DNA from: Dermatemys mawii
Lineage: Eukaryota; Chordata; Testudines; Dermatemydidae
Reading direction: 5' to 3'
Length of the DNA stretch: 64,000 bases
NCBI GenBank assembly: GCA_007922305.1
Contig: ML677374.1
Location: forward strand, 13,511,511 to 13,575,510
Below the pieces are notes generated by a model. That model ran no database searches, had not been told where the DNA came from, and worked only from the letters and a program-made list of their open reading frames with translations. Below are positions 60,118 through 64,000 of the stretch, one piece after another; position 1 is the stretch's first letter; each line of letters starts with the position of its first letter. The position numbers and the translations under genes were made by a program.

Positions 60118-61905
60118 TCAAGTTGGGGCCAAGTAAAACTGTCATCACACCCTATGTTTTGGGGGGGAGGTTTTTACACACACACCCTCACCCGAGTGTC
60201 TTTATGAACCTGATCATACAGACTGTAAAGCACCCTATGGAAAGAAGAGAAAATCTACTAAAGGATCCTGGGTTGTCTTCTGAATTTGCATATTAAATGT
60301 AACATGTAATCTGCCCCTCAACAATGTACTTATCACAAGGGGTTTCCTGAAAACATTGAGAGACATTCTCTTAAAGCAATAGGGACCCCTATGTCTGTAT
60401 CCACATAGCTCTCCCTCGCTCTGCAATGGCCCGATTTCTGGAACAGAAGGGGGAAATGCACATAGAATCCCCATACTGTGACAGTTCAATAATGCAAATG
60501 TAATCCCCTTGAGTGTTACAGGCCTCCCTCTGGGCCATCTTGACCAACATGCCAGCTTTTGAACAGGGGCCCTCCACAGGTAAATGCACAAATGGCTACA
60601 TCATGAGCTACAGAGTTCAGGCTCCCCACCTAGGGCTATCACAGACTCCTATCCTCTGAAGATCAGCACAGTAACCATATCACATGCACTCACCAACGGG
60701 TTACACAAGCCAAGCCATGGCTACACATAGCCAAGAACCAAGTTCTACAGTGGTGTTAGGAAACTTTCTCCTGTTACAGAGGTGGTCTGGGAGAACTTAA
60801 TGCTGGTGAAAGGCACTGGACTGACAGGCCTGGTGACTGGAATCCTCCGTGTATCTTAAACATGCCCCACCAACACGCCTTAACTTTGATGTGGAGAGAC
60901 AACTCTGAAGGGCAGGAGAACAGCTCCAGGATACGTTCAGCTCCCAGCCACTCAACTGAAACTAACACCAAGGGTGGTAGTTAGTGACCACACTCGCTGT
61001 GGATTTGTGACGAGGACACTCGTCCGCTAGGAACTGGACGGAGGACACAAGCTCATTTCACATGTGGCTCAAGTTTCCAAAGCACTTGGCTCACAGCAGC
61101 TCCCACTCGTGGTGCTCTGTGGGGGAAGTGGGGATTGCTCCATTGTATTCATTGGAAACTCAGCGCTTCTGAAAATCCAGCCAATAGGCTGCTGAGCAGC
61201 CATCACAGAGCAACGGCTTTTGGTCAAAAAGAAAAAAATAAACCCCTGAGCTGAATATGAGCTAGCAATCTGGAGTGGACAAGCTCCACCGATGGCCAAA
61301 CCTGGGCATAATCCAGTTCCCACTGGAAACCTACTGTGAAGTCAAAAGCTCTTTAATAAACTAGCATCACCAGGAACAGAACCTCTCTACAGATCATTCC
61401 AGTCTTGCAGAACAATGGCAAACCAATTTGTTTCAACCATCCTAGAAAACTCTTCCTGTTTTCAAGATTCCTTCTGATCTAAAGCTGCCCACACTTAACA
61501 TGGAACTGAAAGACTTTCTAAATACATATAAAAACCCCATAACCCATCCCCTACCACAAATAACCCCAACCACCCAATAACCCAATTTAAGATCCTAATT
61601 CAATCCACAGAATGGAAGGTCTAGCCTTAACATGACAAAAAGTAGTACATTTTTAAACACATTTGAAAACCCATTTCCTCTTTCTTTTAACTGTCAACAC
61701 CTCAGCTCAGTGGAGGGTGTTTCTCCAGCAAAACTTGCCCATATCAGCTGAAGCAGCTTAAGGGTTGCACCTCCCCTGCTCTGCTTCTGGTGTTTGTGGG
61801 AGAAACACAGAACCTTGAAATTCTGGTTGTGACAGGCCCAGAAAACTTTGTTTATTCTCAAAAGGTCCTTGTAATTTTCCATGTCCCTTGTATTCTGTTC
61901 AGTGG

Positions 61906-61931
61906 CGCGCACGTGTGTGTGTGTGTGTGTT
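61906..61931. repeat. (GT)n microsatellite
   Basis: GCGCGCACGTGTGTGTGTGT continues as GT repeats. Confidence 0.85.
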
Positions 61932-62039
61932 TGTTTAGTTTTTAAGTACATTTCAGATCACACGGAAAATGTGCCCTCACATTTGCCCTGAACTCAATTA
62001 AGATCCACTACAAACTCCCGCACAGTAATAAAAACACAC

Positions 62040-62292
62040 ACAAATGCTTAGCAGCTTTCTAGAGTGCTTTTTACCCAGAGATTTCCACGCGCTTTGTTAA
62101 AACAGGCAGACCAGAGCCCCATTTACTGAGGGGGGAAACTGTGGAAGTGGACGGCATTTCCCAAGAGAAGTGGGAAGCACTTTTGAAAATCGGGACTCAA
62201 ATGAGTTTCTCAAGAATACACGGTGTAAGAAGAGAACCCAGGTTTTCTAGCTCCTAGCCCAGTGCTCTAGCCACTGGGCCATGCTGCTGTAC
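62040..62292 (-). repeat. tRNA-derived SINE, reverse orientation
   Basis: CCATTTACTGAGGGGGGAAA, GAGAACCCAGGTTTTCTAGC and CCAGTGCTCTAGCCACTGGG are the reverse of the SINE class at 51790-52235, with the tRNA-like head at the right end. Confidence 0.65.
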
Positions 62293-62698
62293 TTCACTGA
62301 TAACCTTTTATAATCCCGCCATACCTCGGCACACTCTGGAGTAATCTTATTGAAAAGGCTTTCTGAAATTTTCAAACAACAGAAAAGGAAAATACTCCAG
62401 CCCTTTTCCACGGTTGTAGAAAGTTTGTGGGTCACAGAGGCAATTCATGGGCAGGTAGTACTCAGTGAGAGGGTTTTTTTTCCAGGAAATCAAGAGAAAG
62501 GGTTGCAATAGCAAGGCCCAGTGAGAATCCGAATGCATTTGAAAGCCCAGCAGATAGCAAATGAACAAATGAGACTTCACATTCATATACCAGTTTGGAA
62601 ATAGTAGGTGACAGCTCTGAACAATTAGCTAAGTTCTTAGCTCCCTGAGGCAGAGACCAGCGCTCAGCATGAAGAACGACTGCTAATGAACATCTTAC

Positions 62699-62764
62699 CA
62701 TATCGCGTGTTGAACAAAGTTTCAACTTGTTTCCTCAAATGACTTAAAACGTCACCTAGGCCAT
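62699..62764 (-). CDS. GTF2IRD1: GTF2IRD1 exon: first half of I-repeat 3
   Basis: This 66-nt exon starts after a TTTTCCAG acceptor and ends at G|GTAAGA. It encodes the helix-forming start of repeat 3, including LRKQVETLFNTRY, which matches the vertebrate GTF2IRD1 repeat closely. The last base is the first of a codon completed by the next exon at 60080. It is the most upstream exon I can place. The remaining 1.2 kb to the right edge shows no further exon. Confidence 0.9.
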
Positions 62765-63659
62765 CTGGAAAACAAGAGAAAAACACTGACAAACCACCTC
62801 CAAACCCAGGGACATACAATAAAGCTGTTGGGACAGCCCTATTCTCCACTGACCTGGAGAAGTCCTCTTAATCCTCTGCTCCTTTAAAGCCAGTGCCATT
62901 CCTTGCAGCAGCTACCAGCAAACTCCATCCGCACCAGGGATGGGGGAGAGACACCATGAAGAATCACTAGCAAGGCCCCACAGCTGACAAAAGTTCAAAT
63001 GGCTCTTGTGACCAGTGAAGCTGACCTGAGCTCCCAGGCAAGATGGGTTTCCCCAGTCTCCTTCAGCACTCGGGCAACATCAGAGACTCCTGACAAGGTC
63101 CTATAGGTTGACAGGCTAGGTCTTTTTCAGAGGCAGCAGTACTGACTCAGACCATCGTGTGGACTGCGTGATGTGAACGGAATCAGAGGGGGTAGAAAGG
63201 ATTCCGCTATCACACTGTTTTGCATCTGTCTCATTCTTGATGGTTACAGAATTGATTTCCCCCAGGCGGGTTTATCTATCTCGTGATGAATGGATACGGA
63301 TACCCTTTTATCTCCCTGTTAAACTGTAGTACTGTGTCAGAGTCAGTGGGAAGCGCCATGATTTTCATTCATATCGTCTCTCTCTTTCCGCAAGTATGTT
63401 GTTGTTTTAAAATGGCTTGTTTACTTCCGTACATGCTACTTGTTGATCGCGTCTTATTTATGGCAACAGGATCTCTCACTGTTGTTATTCACCTCAGCCC
63501 AGTACTGTTCATTAAGCTGAGTTCCTCTCGCTGACTAATGGTAGCAGAACAAAAGTAGCATAAACTCAGGCACAAGCACTGGTAACAGGTTGTTTAAAAA
63601 TCTCTCATCCACACAGGTTAAAAATTAAAAAACTTAAAATCAACAATTTAACTATTTAA

Positions 63660-64000
63660 GTGAGGTCAAAAGATGGGCTCTGTCCATCAATCTTTAGCCA
63701 TATAGTCCACACAGTGAGCCTATGGCACTCATTCCCATAGGATAAAAGCATAACTGGGTTCAAAAAATAATTAGATGAGCTCACAGAGGAGAGATCCATC
63801 AATGGCTATTAGCCAAGATGGTCAGAGATGGGACCCCATTTTCTAGATGCCCCTAAACCTCCAACTTCCAGAAGCAGTGACTGGACAACATGGGTTGGAT
63901 CACTCAAAATTGTCCTATTCTGTTCATTCCCTCTGAAGCATCTGTCACAGACCACTGTCAAAAGACAGGATACTTGGCTAGATGGACCATTGTCTAACCC
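63660..64000 (-). mobile_element. CR1-like repeat running off the window
   Basis: On the minus strand GGTCCATCTAGCCAAGTATC, GCTTCAGAGGGAATGAACAG and GGCTAATAGCCATTGATGGA follow one another as in a common reptile CR1-type element. It continues past the right edge. Confidence 0.6.

Overview
This is nuclear DNA of a vertebrate, most likely a non-avian reptile and probably a turtle. The reasons are split genes with GT-AG introns, CR1-type and RTE-type LINE fragments, tRNA- and 5S-derived SINEs, many hAT and fold-back MITEs, a DIRS element and a Gmr1-like Ty3/gypsy LTR element. The species call rests on my recognition of the repeat families, not on a search.

Host genes. The right two thirds (about 21.4-64.0 kb) is the 3' part of GTF2IRD1 on the minus strand. 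Twelve coding exons can be traced from 62764 down to the stop codon at 21624-21626. Every junction is GT-AG and the codon phase is continuous throughout. Together they give about 393 residues: I-repeats 3, 4 and 5 of the human numbering, their linkers, a basic nuclear-localisation stretch, a 12-serine run and the conserved C-terminal tail. The 5' half of the gene lies beyond the right edge. One extra 48-nt phase-compatible exon at 37552-37599 sits in the 18.4-kb intron behind a long (CT)n tract and looks like a cassette exon. A CpG island at about 3.05-3.85 kb, with NRF1-like and ZNF143-like motifs and a strong minus-strand splice donor at 3132, is probably the promoter and non-coding first exon of GTF2I. 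That gene follows GTF2IRD1 in the same orientation in other vertebrates. No GTF2I coding exon is visible.

Left and middle intergenic region (about 3.9-21.4 kb). There is no host gene here. It holds several DNA transposons, an RTE fragment, one solo LTR (11045-11638) and one complete LTR retrotransposon (13942-19789) with both LTRs, a tRNA-Leu-type primer site, a polypurine tract and 4-bp target duplications. Its domain order is gag-protease-integrase-RT-RNase H, with integrase before RT. This is the Gmr1-type arrangement, not the usual Ty3/gypsy order. The copy is inactive, with a frameshift inside integrase and an in-frame stop.

Introns of GTF2IRD1. The 18.4-kb intron between 32947 and 51299 holds a second solo LTR of the same family (45626-46288, perfect ATAT duplication), an internally deleted DIRS-like tyrosine-recombinase retrotransposon (39456-42640, minus strand) and a (GA)n microsatellite. 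The 6.4-kb intron holds a hAT element at 29283-30161 whose GC-rich internal array creates long false ORFs. Many short palindromic MITEs and SINEs are scattered through all introns.
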